DNA of 64,000 bases from Clostridiales bacterium (lineage in GTDB: Bacteria; Bacillota; Clostridia; Peptostreptococcales; Anaerovoracaceae), in the NCBI GenBank assembly GCA_015243575.1, contig CP042469.1:3128929-3192928 (forward strand). Reading direction: 5' to 3'. Shown one piece after another: positions 6,101-13,449 of the stretch (positions are counted from its first letter, which is position 1; each line of letters opens with the position of its first letter). The position numbers were made by a program, and so were the translations under genes. The notes under the pieces are model-generated. The model was not told the origin of the DNA, made no database searches, and saw only the letters and a program-made list of their open reading frames with translations.

Positions 6101-8791
6101 GTATGCAAAGCTGCTGCCAGTGTTAACCTGCCACTGGTAGGTTAAACCCGTCCCGGTCGCTGTAACCGAGAAGGTAGCCGACTGCCCTTCGTTCACCGTC
6201 TGAGGGGATGGCTGACCGGTGATGGAAGGAGCTACCAGGGGATTTACCCGTATCCCGGCCGTGCTGTTTACGTCATTGAGCGTCAAATTCGCATTGTTTC
6301 CTGCTGCATCTTGAATGGTGCCGCCGTTGAGGATTAGGGAGCCAATGCTGACGCCGTCGCTGTCGCTGTCGCCCACATTCACCGTATACCGAAAGACTAG
6401 ATTTTTTGTGCCGCTGCCACTGACATAAACGGTCTGCTTTGTCATTGAACCAACCGTCAGCGCGATATACGGTGTGCCGTTTATTGTGTCTACAGTCACA
6501 TTCTCGTCAAAATTTACCGTGAAGTCCAAAGTGTGTCCGTTCGAATAGTCTCCCTCTGGCGGCACCGATACCGAAGTAACTGTGGGGGCGGTGGTGTCAG
6601 GTGCGACATACGCTGCCACCGAAATTTTTAATGGGGTGCTGATATTACCCGCCGAATCCTCCACGACCACATAAATATCTTTTGCCCCCGCCGTCAGAGT
6701 AACGGCTTTGCCCGTCACTGTTCCGCTTACGGAACCGAGAGAAGTACCCGCTTTTACCTCCGCGCTCGTGGGAGCGGTTGCGTCGCTGTTCACAACAAGG
6801 TAATACGCCGTACCCGCCTTGTCGGTGGTAAAGCCGATTGTAGCCGCTGTGTCGCTTGTGCGGTTTACGCTCTCTGATGAAAGCACAGGCGATATGACGT
6901 CAGACCCAAACTTTAAGTATTTGTAGGTTGCAATATTTCCTGCGACATAAGCGACCGAACCGCCCCCGTCATAACTCGTGCTCGCCCCGCCCTGCACGCC
7001 GCTGCTCAACGTCGGCGCAAATACCATTGCTTTCGTGCCGCCTTGAATAACAACAGTTTCTTCAGTTGAAATAGTAGTGTTTGTGAAGTAAATAGCAGTA
7101 CCGTTGACGGCGCTTATCGTGCCGCCTGATATGTTCAATTGGGCGAACTCGTTAGAGCTAAAAATCGCATAACTGTTACTACCTGTCGCGCTTACCGTTC
7201 CGCCGGAAATATTTAAGGTTGTGTTGGCACTATAAATCGCATAACCGCTACTACCTGTCGCGCTCACCGTTCCGCCGGAAATGTTCACGGTGCTGTGATT
7301 TCCTGCACGAATCGTCCCAATTGCCGTTTTACTTGTCACCATGCCGCCGCCCTTACTGTCGGTAATGGTCAGCGTACCGCTGCCTTCGTGTGAGATGGCA
7401 GAACCAGAGCCGCCGTTAAGCGTTTTTCCGTTTAGGTCAATGGTGATGTTATAGTTACAAGTGCTGGGAATCGTGATTGTCCCAGTGTCGCTATAACTAT
7501 CGGAAAGCTTCAAATTCAAATCGCCTGCCGCACTGGTTATGGCAGACTGGAGAGCTGTGCGGTCGCCAACCTCCGAAAACACAGGCGGTGTTGCGCCCGG
7601 CTCAACCTTGATGTATTTGTAGGTTGCGAGATTCGCCGCATTATACGTATCTGCACCATCCCCGCTCTTATTGGTGCTTGCAGTAATGGAGCATCCCTCA
7701 TAGCCCGAAGTTGTTAAGCTGCCGTTCAGTGCCTGCGTATCACTTTGGACTGTCACATCGCCACCCGTGATGGATACTGCACCCATTATTCCTGCCGCAG
7801 AGCCGGTTGCGGTTACTACGCCATCGGAAATCGTTACCCCACTTATGGAGACTATTGCAACGGAGATATTATCTGCCGCTGCACTGGTAGCCGTAATCTC
7901 TCCGCCTTCAATTGTAATATTTCCACGACTGTATATGCCAGAGCTAACCTTTCCTGTGCCGCCACTGACATTGAGGCTGCCGTTTCCTTTAATCACCAAA
8001 TCGCCACCTGTATAAATGCCCAAGCTGGCGTTGTTTGTATAATTTTGCCCCAGGATTGTGCTATCACCAACCATATTAATATTAAGGTCTTCCGTCGCAT
8101 ATATGCCGTATTTGCCTTGGGTAACAGAGTCTATCCACACTGCATCATGCGCTGTGTTGATGGTCGCATTGTCAAGAGTAAGGGTAGAGGTATCTGGGTC
8201 ATAGGTGACGGTTGCGCCATCGCCATCTGCTGTGCCAAGCACATCCGCTTTGTTCGCACTGGTCACCTCCACGCCGCCAACCCATATGCCGTAATTGGTG
8301 GCAGACATGGGAGTAACCAACCCAAGTGCCGCCGCGATTGGCGGCATTTCACCCACAGTCACAACAATCTCCGGCAGAGGGGCCCTTACCGTGTAGCTCT
8401 CAACCACTGGTGTAAAAACATATTCGCCCTCGGTATTCATGTCATAGTCGAGTGAAACCCATGTCACTGGAATCTCCACGGTGTTTTCCACCCATTCGGG
8501 TTCCGTTGTCGTTGCGGGGGTTGCCGTTTCCGGGCTGCCGGAATCCAGCACGGCATCCTCCCCGATAGATACGGCTGTCCGTACCGTGGCGGTCAATGTT
8601 TCGGGCAATTCTAAATCTTCAATGGATGTTCCGAGTAATACCGCTTTTTCTGTTTCTGCAAGCGGCGCAAAGCTGATAATTTCTCCGCTCCCGCCAATGG
8701 TCGTATGGATTTCTTCCGCCATTGCCGATACCGGCAGCATGGTCACAATCATGCACAGCGCAAGAAACATACTTAATAGTCGATTGTTCAT
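3170..8791 (-). CDS. Giant SLH/LysM surface protein 1 (1873 aa)
   Basis: Secreted, wall-anchored adhesin-like protein. A signal peptide (MNNRLLSMFLALCMIVTMLP, cleaved after AMA) is followed by an acidic linker domain shared with the other two giant proteins. Next comes a beta-helix carbohydrate-binding-type region (about residues 160-520, WVGGVEVTSANKADVLG and many INISGG-like turns), then Ig-like segments (about 640-945), three 105-aa choice-of-anchor-D-like repeats (952-1266), an InlB-type repeat ending YYAHW (about 1265-1340), a Gly/Ser linker, and a conserved domain of about 200 aa. Three SLH domains (about 1590-1772), one choline-binding-like repeat and a C-terminal LysM follow. The start overlaps the preceding gene by ATGA, with an AGGAGG site, so translation is probably coupled. 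Its C-terminal ~520 residues closely match surface protein 2. Confidence 0.9.
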   Translation of the reverse strand: MNNRLLSMFLALCMIVTMLPVSAMAEEIHTTIGGSGEIISFAPLAETEKAVLLGTSIEDLELPETLTATVRTAVSIGEDAVLDSGSPETATPATTTEPEWVENTVEIPVTWVSLDYDMNTEGEYVFTPVVESYTVRAPLPEIVVTVGEMPPIAAALGLVTPMSATNYGIWVGGVEVTSANKADVLGTADGDGATVTYDPDTSTLTLDNATINTAHDAVWIDSVTQGKYGIYATEDLNINMVGDSTILGQNYTNNASLGIYTGGDLVIKGNGSLNVSGGTGKVSSGIYSRGNITIEGGEITATSAAADNISVAIVSISGVTISDGVVTATGSAAGIMGAVSITGGDVTVQSDTQALNGSLTTSGYEGCSITASTNKSGDGADTYNAANLATYKYIKVEPGATPPVFSEVGDRTALQSAITSAAGDLNLKLSDSYSDTGTITIPSTCNYNITIDLNGKTLNGGSGSAISHEGSGTLTITDSKGGGMVTSKTAIGTIRAGNHSTVNISGGTVSATGSSGYAIYSANTTLNISGGTVSATGSNSYAIFSSNEFAQLNISGGTISAVNGTAIYFTNTTISTEETVVIQGGTKAMVFAPTLSSGVQGGASTSYDGGGSVAYVAGNIATYKYLKFGSDVISPVLSSESVNRTSDTAATIGFTTDKAGTAYYLVVNSDATAPTSAEVKAGTSLGSVSGTVTGKAVTLTAGAKDIYVVVEDSAGNISTPLKISVAAYVAPDTTAPTVTSVSVPPEGDYSNGHTLDFTVNFDENVTVDTINGTPYIALTVGSMTKQTVYVSGSGTKNLVFRYTVNVGDSDSDGVSIGSLILNGGTIQDAAGNNANLTLNDVNSTAGIRVNPLVAPSITGQPSPQTVNEGQSATFSVTATGTGLTYQWQVNTGSSFAYITNGGVYSGANTTTLTITGVTAGMSGYQYRAIVSGTVAPVATSNLATLTVNAAPSYTITASPTSKDFGSLKVGYSAPAAQTVTITNTGNTNVTLTQPTSTNYTIGTLSDTTLAAGGTATFTVAPKVGLAMGNYNETLTVSTDHSTNATVELSFAVTAVPTYTITANPTSKAFGSLAVGYSVPAAQTVTITNTGNSSVTLTQPTSTNYTIGTLSDTTLAANGTATFTVAPKVGLAVGNYNETLTVSTNHSTSTTVELSFTVTAASTYTITANPTTKDFGSLSVGYSAPAAQTVTITNTGNSSVTLTQPTSTNYTIGTLSTTTLAANGTATFTVAPKAGLAVGNYNETLTVSTNQSTNATVELSFSVTAVPNYTVTFNPNGGTVSETTRSVAPGTAVGALPTPTRSGSYSFDGWYTAASGGTQISASTTVSANVTYYAHWTYTGGGGSGSGGGSSSNDNSSPVIVTPPAPDKPNSPTQGEIKVPGTVDDKGNITVNITGKTVTDAFDKALADAKKNGNEQNGITVILRVDTGSKTGSHVTVNLPKTVQDTIIAKKIVNTIVVVDNPDIRIGMDLTTVQEINKQAKSDVNITATRGDSSKLTGDAKKAIGSRPVFDLKVNYGNDKAVSSFGAGSVSVTIPYTLGANEKAGNVQAVYVDAKGKVHWLTNSVYDSVEQVLRFSTHHFSTYGIGYKQPSTAFTDIAAHWAKEDIEFVVSRGLFSGTSNTTFSPNTAMTRGMLVTALGRLANADVSSYAKSSFTDVKSDTYYMGYIEWASKNNIVNGVGNGKFAPDQSITREQMAVIMSNYAKTIGFTLPKVHEENTFADSTRTSAYAKDAVKQMQMAGVISGKNGNLFDPQGTATRAEVSAVLRRFVELAISSDTMQGWTRNDSGQWMYFKDGKPLTGKQDIDGATYTFDQYGVTADVPKNLRYTTYTVQKGDSFWSIFRKLGCPMSELERLNNKSRFSLILPGDVLRVPEK
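4992..5936 (-). repeat. Three tandem 315-bp repeats inside surface protein gene 1
   Basis: Three consecutive units of 315 bp encode 105-aa domains beginning YTITA(S/N)PT and containing SVTLTQPTSTNYTIGTLS. They are very similar at the DNA level and in frame, so unequal recombination could change the repeat number without breaking the gene. The domain resembles Abnormal-spindle-like/choice-of-anchor D folds. Confidence 0.9.
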
Positions 8792-8967
8792 AAGGTCTGT
8801 TCCTCCTTGATTTGTAAATTTGTGTTTCCTTGTTCCAAAAGTTTCTGTAGCCTATCGGCTTCTTCCTCAGTGGCGGAGCGAATATGGGGTTTCTCGCAGG
8901 AAGGGCATTCCTTTACCGCTCCCGCCCGGCAGAATAAAAAGCCGCAGTCCTCGCAGGCGTAAGTCAT
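8788..8967 (-). CDS. Small zinc-ribbon protein (59 aa)
   Basis: Short protein starting MTYACEDCGFLFCRAGAVKE. It has CxxC pairs (CEDC and CPSC) that would bind one zinc ion, followed by a charged helix. I chose the ATG at 8967 because it has a GGGGG-type site at correct spacing; the longer open frame overlaps the upstream gene. Its stop overlaps the ATG of surface protein gene 1 (ATGA). It lies in the LemA-DUF2207-DUF4428 operon, whose fourth member also starts with zinc-ribbon cysteines. Function unknown. Confidence 0.65.
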   Translation of the reverse strand: MTYACEDCGFLFCRAGAVKECPSCEKPHIRSATEEEADRLQKLLEQGNTNLQIKEEQTL

Positions 8968-9004
8968 GTCATGTCCCCCTTCCGCATAGACAGGTTGATT
9001 TTCT

Positions 9005-9916
9005 TCAAATCCCAAGGAGCTGCTTTTTCTTTGCCTCAAACTCCTGCTGTGAAATCACGCCATCTTCCATGAGTGTCTTATATTTTTTGATTTCTTCGAT
9101 GGCGTCGGTAGGCGGAGCCATGTTGGTATGTAACGTCCCCATTCCCATCATACCGGGGCCAACAGACTGCTCGGCCATGCCGGGGAAGGCCACCGTCCTA
9201 AGTGCAGCCACCAGCTTTTCAATTTCTTCTATGCTTTGCTGGTAGGAGCGGAGGTAGTTGTTCACATCCGGGAGGGTGTTATTAAACCGTGGGCCGTCCA
9301 TATCACATTTGAGCACCGTCCAGTAGGGGTGGTCGAAATGCAGCTCCACATGAAACGCCTGAAAGGGTTCAGGAATATCAAAATATTGCACCGGTGCGGA
9401 GTTATTTACCTTGCCGTCGTCCAGCCTATCAAGGGTTCGTGCCATCCGCTTGTTCGCTGCAATCTGTGCGATTTGCGGCGCCATCGCCATAGCCCGCTCT
9501 GTTACGGTGCTGGTATAACGGCGTATGCCTGCCGCTGAACCCTCAAACAGAGGGGTGCTGTCCTCCCGGATGGTAAAGGATTTCAACTGGCTGCCTTCAA
9601 ACACGGTTTTATCCGGGTTTTTGCTCATACAGAACAGCTTGTTCTGGTAATCAAAGATGATTTTGGTATCCCAAAGGCCGAAATCAATCCGCTCAGAAAC
9701 CACGAACCGGTCTTTCAGTATTTGGTTTTGATTGTAGAATGCCAGATATCCCCGAAATCCCTGCATTGTCAGATTGCTTTCCTTGTCGGCATCCATATCA
9801 ATCTTGTTATAACAGTCGTTACAAATATATTCGCCCTCAATTTTCGATGGCAGAATCAGTGGAATCTTGCCGCCACAGATGGGGCAAGGGGGTTTTTTAG
9901 AAAATAGACCCATCAT
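9005..9916 (-). CDS. DUF4428/SHOCT-domain protein
   Basis: About 303 aa. The N-terminus carries a zinc-ribbon (CPICGGKI...YICNDCYNKI, DUF4428-like). A central PH-like beta-rich region (about 50-200) follows, and the C-terminus is a SHOCT helical hairpin (EEIKKYKTLMEDGVISQQEF). SHOCT segments usually mark oligomeric or membrane-associated proteins of unknown role. Three ATG codons in a row (9919, 9916, 9913) follow GGAGG, and the second or third has the best spacing. It is third in the operon LemA, DUF2207, this gene, zinc ribbon, surface protein 1. Confidence 0.75.
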   Translation of the reverse strand: MMGLFSKKPPCPICGGKIPLILPSKIEGEYICNDCYNKIDMDADKESNLTMQGFRGYLAFYNQNQILKDRFVVSERIDFGLWDTKIIFDYQNKLFCMSKNPDKTVFEGSQLKSFTIREDSTPLFEGSAAGIRRYTSTVTERAMAMAPQIAQIAANKRMARTLDRLDDGKVNNSAPVQYFDIPEPFQAFHVELHFDHPYWTVLKCDMDGPRFNNTLPDVNNYLRSYQQSIEEIEKLVAALRTVAFPGMAEQSVGPGMMGMGTLHTNMAPPTDAIEEIKKYKTLMEDGVISQQEFEAKKKQLLGI

Positions 9917-9937
9917 CATTTCCTCCATTTGTTCTCA

Positions 9938-11623
9938 TTATCTTGTTCCGCCGCCTGATCCACCGCCAATAGAGCCGCCGCCCCCGCCAAGGGAAGCAAA
10001 TCCGCCGCTTCCGCCGCTGCGTTTTTCCTGCTCACGCCGCTGTTCGGCTTGCTTCATATTGCTGTAAAGCAAGTAGTGGTAGGAATAGGCGGCCGCCATG
10101 CTCCCGCTGTAATCGGTCAGCTCGACAGAAATTTGGGGGTACAGCTCTTTCATCTGCTCCGCCACCTGATCGGCGATACCAAACAGCATGGCATAGGTCA
10201 GCAGTTCCCTCCAAATCGGCATTTCCTTGACGCCGCGCTCGGCAATGAGTGAAAAATCCGTCAGATACCGTTTCAGCCCCATCAGCTCGCCCAGCTCCTG
10301 TTTACCAGTTGGCGTCAGATCCGTCAGCTTTGCGGGCATATCCCACCGTTTCAGGCAGATTTTTTGATTCAGCCAAGTTCTGCCTGCGTTTTCGCATTTC
10401 TGTATGTAGGCGCGCAGCAGTTTGTCGTTTTGACTTGCAAAGTGTTCCAGTTCCTTTGCCTGCAAAGTGGAATCCGGACCGGCCGCGCTTTCGAGCACCG
10501 TATAAAGGTACTCGTCATATTCGTTCATACTGCTATGATTGCTGCCCACCAGCCGCAGGCTCACTGTTTCTTTGGTTTTGCCCATCAAACCGATCTGCTG
10601 CGTTTCCACGGGAGACAGGCAACCAAGCTGAATCAGCCGCAGCATTCCTGTGGAAAGAATCGCACCGTCCTCACACACATCAAACAGCCGTCCCAGCGCA
10701 TAGGTGGCACTCAGATTGCCGTCGTTGGGAATGTCCCTGAAATACCCGAACCGCTCTGTAAATCGTTGCCTTTTTTTCTCCGCACGTTTCTTTTTCATTC
10801 TGAAAAACCAAATTATCAGCCCAATGGGAAGTCCGATGGACAAAAGCATCGTGACAATCGCTTCAAATGTGGATACTTCTTCACCGGTATCATTGTAATC
10901 ACTGCCTGAAAAGGCAGTTTCTTTTACTTCCTCAAAGCTGCCCGGTTCCTGCCGTGAGGGGGACAGGATTCCCTTATCCAGTGAAAACAGTACCGTCACA
11001 TAGTTTTCGGAATAGATCGAACTTTCCGTGTAGGCGAGAATGGCGCCGTCTGAAAATTCCACCTGTCCGTCATAGCCAAACCCCCATATGTCGGCAATTT
11101 CATCAGTGATGGGCATACCGTCCGCCAGCCGGATTTCCACCTTCACATCGGTGGGGGTGGTGTTCATTCCATCATTTACAAATCGGAAATTGAACCCGTC
11201 CCTGTCGCTATAAGCACCTATCACGTTATCCAGCTTATATTCAATGGCATAACGGTTTTGTCCGTAATTACTGATGCCGAAGCAGATTTCATATCCGCTG
11301 TCGGTATGATGGATGCCGCATTTTTTCGCCTTTTCTTCAAAGCTCCAATCAATATTCCACTCCGGTACGGTTTCATAAGCACCGTTTTGGTCGGAGACCG
11401 TAAGCTGGCTGATGGTCAGATAATCAGGCGCGTTCATGGGAATATAGCTTTCTGTGCCCTCGTTAAAATCTCCCTCCCATACCTGTGTAACGTACATGGA
11501 ACCGTCCTCGTAAATGACAGCCTGAATATCCATGGTATTGACCTGATTTGCCGCAAAAGCCGATAAAGGAAGGGAAAATAATAAGGCAAAGCATAGAATC
11601 AGTCCGCTTACTTTTTTGCGCAT
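9938..11623 (-). CDS. DUF2207 membrane protein
   Basis: Predicted secreted/membrane protein of about 561 aa. Signal peptide from MRKKVSGLILCFALLFSLPL to AFA; extracellular beta-rich DUF2207 domain (about 30-240, YEDGSMYVTQVWEGDF); a transmembrane helix (TMLLSIGLPIGLIIWFF, about 265); a cytoplasmic region; and a Gly-rich tail (GGGGSIGGGSGGGTR) typical of DUF2207 proteins. The ATG at 11623 is preferred because GAGGTG precedes it at good spacing. It follows the LemA gene by 8 bases; LemA and DUF2207 genes are often neighbours. Molecular function is not established. Confidence 0.85.
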   Translation of the reverse strand: MRKKVSGLILCFALLFSLPLSAFAANQVNTMDIQAVIYEDGSMYVTQVWEGDFNEGTESYIPMNAPDYLTISQLTVSDQNGAYETVPEWNIDWSFEEKAKKCGIHHTDSGYEICFGISNYGQNRYAIEYKLDNVIGAYSDRDGFNFRFVNDGMNTTPTDVKVEIRLADGMPITDEIADIWGFGYDGQVEFSDGAILAYTESSIYSENYVTVLFSLDKGILSPSRQEPGSFEEVKETAFSGSDYNDTGEEVSTFEAIVTMLLSIGLPIGLIIWFFRMKKKRAEKKRQRFTERFGYFRDIPNDGNLSATYALGRLFDVCEDGAILSTGMLRLIQLGCLSPVETQQIGLMGKTKETVSLRLVGSNHSSMNEYDEYLYTVLESAAGPDSTLQAKELEHFASQNDKLLRAYIQKCENAGRTWLNQKICLKRWDMPAKLTDLTPTGKQELGELMGLKRYLTDFSLIAERGVKEMPIWRELLTYAMLFGIADQVAEQMKELYPQISVELTDYSGSMAAAYSYHYLLYSNMKQAEQRREQEKRSGGSGGFASLGGGGGSIGGGSGGGTR

Positions 11624-11631
11624 CGGGCACC

Positions 11632-12186
11632 TCATTTCATGCTGGGCATATCCGCCTTGTCAGCCTGCTCCACAAGATATTCTCTTTGCCCAAAGCCCAG
11701 CATCCCGGCAATGGCAGAGACCGGGAACATTCGGATTTCACGGTTTAATTTGGTCACGCTGTCGTTGTAAATCAGGCGGCTGGTGCGCACCATGTTTTCA
11801 AAGGTCTGCACCGCGTCCATGGTTTTGATGTAATTTTGATTGGCTTTCAGGTCAGGATACTGCTCCGTTACCATGGCAATCCTGCCAAGGGCTTCTGAAA
11901 TAACCCCTTCCTGACGCATCACATCATCCGGCGTGGATTTCGCTGTGATGACGCTTCTTCTTGATTTGATAGTTTCAATCAGCGTTTCGCTTTCGTGCTT
12001 GGCATAGCCCTTGGTCAAATCCAAAAGGGCCGTCAGCGCATCAAAGCGGCTGGAAAGCTGCACCCCGATCTGGCTCATGGCATTGCTGATATTCTCATCC
12101 AGCACCACCAGTCTGCGCTGGGTGGAGATGATCCATAGAACAACGGCCGCAATAATTACGGCGATTGTGATGAAAGTTGGCAGCAT
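11632..12186 (-). CDS. LemA family membrane protein
   Basis: 184 aa with one N-terminal transmembrane helix (MLPTFITIAVIIAAVVLWII) and the helical LemA body (RLVVLDENISNAMSQIGVQL, then FENMVRTSRLIYNDSVTKLN near the C-terminus). LemA proteins are membrane-anchored helical proteins of uncertain role. It is the first gene of the operon ending in surface protein 1, with an AGGAGACTTTATT site before the ATG. Confidence 0.9.
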   Translation of the reverse strand: MLPTFITIAVIIAAVVLWIISTQRRLVVLDENISNAMSQIGVQLSSRFDALTALLDLTKGYAKHESETLIETIKSRRSVITAKSTPDDVMRQEGVISEALGRIAMVTEQYPDLKANQNYIKTMDAVQTFENMVRTSRLIYNDSVTKLNREIRMFPVSAIAGMLGFGQREYLVEQADKADMPSMK

Positions 12187-12212
12187 AATAAAGTCTCCTT
12201 TTTTTATTTTTT

Positions 12213-12251
12213 AATGGGCAGACAGACTACGATTTTGTCCGTCTGCCCATT
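12213..12251. terminator. Inverted repeat between lipoprotein and LemA genes
   Basis: AATGGGCAGAC (12213-12223) and GTCTGCCCATT (12241-12251) form an 11-bp perfect stem. A T tract follows on the plus strand; on the minus strand, the transcribed direction here, it is followed by A-rich sequence. It may terminate partly or act as an mRNA processing barrier between the two genes. Confidence 0.45.
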
Positions 12252-12270
12252 TTGTTGCCGGTATGCGTGA

Positions 12271-12834
12271 TTACTCCAATGTGATACTCGGAAGTATATC
12301 GGCCAGATTTGCCTCAAGGGAGGAATTTGCCCCTGTGGTGTAAGTAAAAGCAATATGCTGCTCGCAATTCTGACCATCAATTGCGAAGTATAAAATAATT
12401 TGGCAAGTGGTTACGTTTTTGCCGCTGTTATTGCTGTCTCCTGTGCAGAGGAAGGATAAGGAATCCACTCCCCCAATGTTAGCAGGATTATCAAAGGCAA
12501 GCACCTTGATGTTGGAATAGGTATCTCCCAGTGATTCAAGCATATAGTCCTCGGTGACATCCTCAATCCATGTATCCGATGGGAATGTAGGTGTTACGAC
12601 AATGCTGGCATCGGGGCCTTCAGCCACAGCGTAGCCGTCTTTATCGCTAAATTCGCCAAAATCGCTGGGAACGAGCAGAGCGGTGTAATTTGCTACCTTG
12701 TTGACAAGTGTGATGTCCGACGCGGCAGGCGCCGATGTGTCAGGCGTGGAAGTTGGTGCGGAATCGCTTCCTCCGCAGGCTGCAAGGCTCAGTGTCATGG
12801 CAAGTGCCATCATAAGTATCAATAATTTTTTCAT
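12271..12834 (-). CDS. Lipoprotein, function unknown
   Basis: About 187 aa with a lipobox signal peptide (MKKLLILMMALAMTLSLAAC), so the mature protein is lipid-anchored at Cys20. It has a Ser/Thr/Pro spacer and a beta-rich domain (TALLVPSDFGEFSDKDGYAV). GGAGG lies before the ATG at 12834, which is preferred over the upstream in-frame codon. The signal peptide is nearly identical to that of the next lipoprotein gene, suggesting duplication or exchange of the secretion segment. The body resembles DUF4367/PsbP-like lipoproteins only loosely. Confidence 0.75.
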   Translation of the reverse strand: MKKLLILMMALAMTLSLAACGGSDSAPTSTPDTSAPAASDITLVNKVANYTALLVPSDFGEFSDKDGYAVAEGPDASIVVTPTFPSDTWIEDVTEDYMLESLGDTYSNIKVLAFDNPANIGGVDSLSFLCTGDSNNSGKNVTTCQIILYFAIDGQNCEQHIAFTYTTGANSSLEANLADILPSITLE

Positions 12835-12886
12835 TATAAATTCCTCCATTTTCTTTTGCTTTTGCTTTTGCGGTGTTCAGGGACTA

Positions 12887-13291
12887 TCACTGGCTGACTT
12901 CGTCTAAAGCGGCACCGGCTTCAGCAATGAAGGAACGGCCTACCTCAATGGCTACCGTCAGGGCACCCATAACTTCCGGTGTGAGTGTTTCAGGGCTGGC
13001 AAAGTATTCGTCTGCCTTGATAATTTCACTGGAAAGGTCATTCATAGCAGTGACAAGCTCTTCATTTTCCAAAAGCTCAGGGCTTGCATTTACCTTGTCA
13101 GCAATTGCATCAAATTCCTCTGCCATACTCATAAAATCCTGTGCAAGGGCTTGCTGCTCTGCTGTAAATTCCGTATTCTCGACTTGTGCGGGTGTGGAAG
13201 GAGACGTTGCGGGAGCAGAATCGCTTCCTCCGCAGGCTGCAAGGCTCAGCGTCATGGCAAGTGCCATGATAAGTACCAGTAACTTTTTCAT
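12887..13291 (-). CDS. Small helical lipoprotein
   Basis: 134 aa with lipobox signal MKKLLVLIMALAMTLSLAAC, a short spacer, then an acidic mostly helical domain (FTAEQQALAQDFMSMAEEFD). The start at 13291 follows GGAGG. It is transcribed from a leader containing the two 16-bp direct repeats at 13382-13418, which also stand before the stalk-domain gene, so the two are probably co-regulated. No family recognised. Confidence 0.7.
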   Translation of the reverse strand: MKKLLVLIMALAMTLSLAACGGSDSAPATSPSTPAQVENTEFTAEQQALAQDFMSMAEEFDAIADKVNASPELLENEELVTAMNDLSSEIIKADEYFASPETLTPEVMGALTVAIEVGRSFIAEAGAALDEVSQ

Positions 13292-13381
13292 TTCTAAATC
13301 CTCCGTTTTCTGTTGGGTTGTATAGGGCAAAGTCCCATGCGCTCACTCTATCAAAAACCTGCCACAGAAAACCGTCCGCTG

Positions 13382-13418
13382 CATGAAACATGATTTTTTC
13401 GACATGAAACATGATTTT
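13382..13418 (-). promoter_or_regulatory. Direct repeats, likely LytTR operator, copy 1
   Basis: CATGAAACATGATTTT occurs at 13382-13397 and again at 13403-13418, a spacing of 21 bp (two helical turns). LytTR response regulators typically bind such paired direct repeats, and one is encoded at 16060. The pair lies about 90 bp upstream of the lipoprotein start at 13291. The matching pair is at 15538-15574. Confidence 0.6.
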
Positions 13419-13449
13419 GGGGGTTAGTTTGTACCGTGGGGCGGCACGA

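Noticed and set aside
7745-8455. 236-aa plus-strand ORF opposite surface gene 1
   Set aside because: Antisense to the beta-helix region, Cys/His-rich shadow composition, no start signal.
3170-8791. Surface gene 1 considered to start under its own promoter
   Set aside because: Its ATG overlaps the stop of the zinc-ribbon gene and the five genes from LemA onward are tightly spaced, so operon expression is more likely.
10249-10909. Plus-strand ORFs of 163 and 181 aa
   Set aside because: Both are antisense to the DUF2207 gene, which has a signal peptide, a domain match and a good ribosome site.
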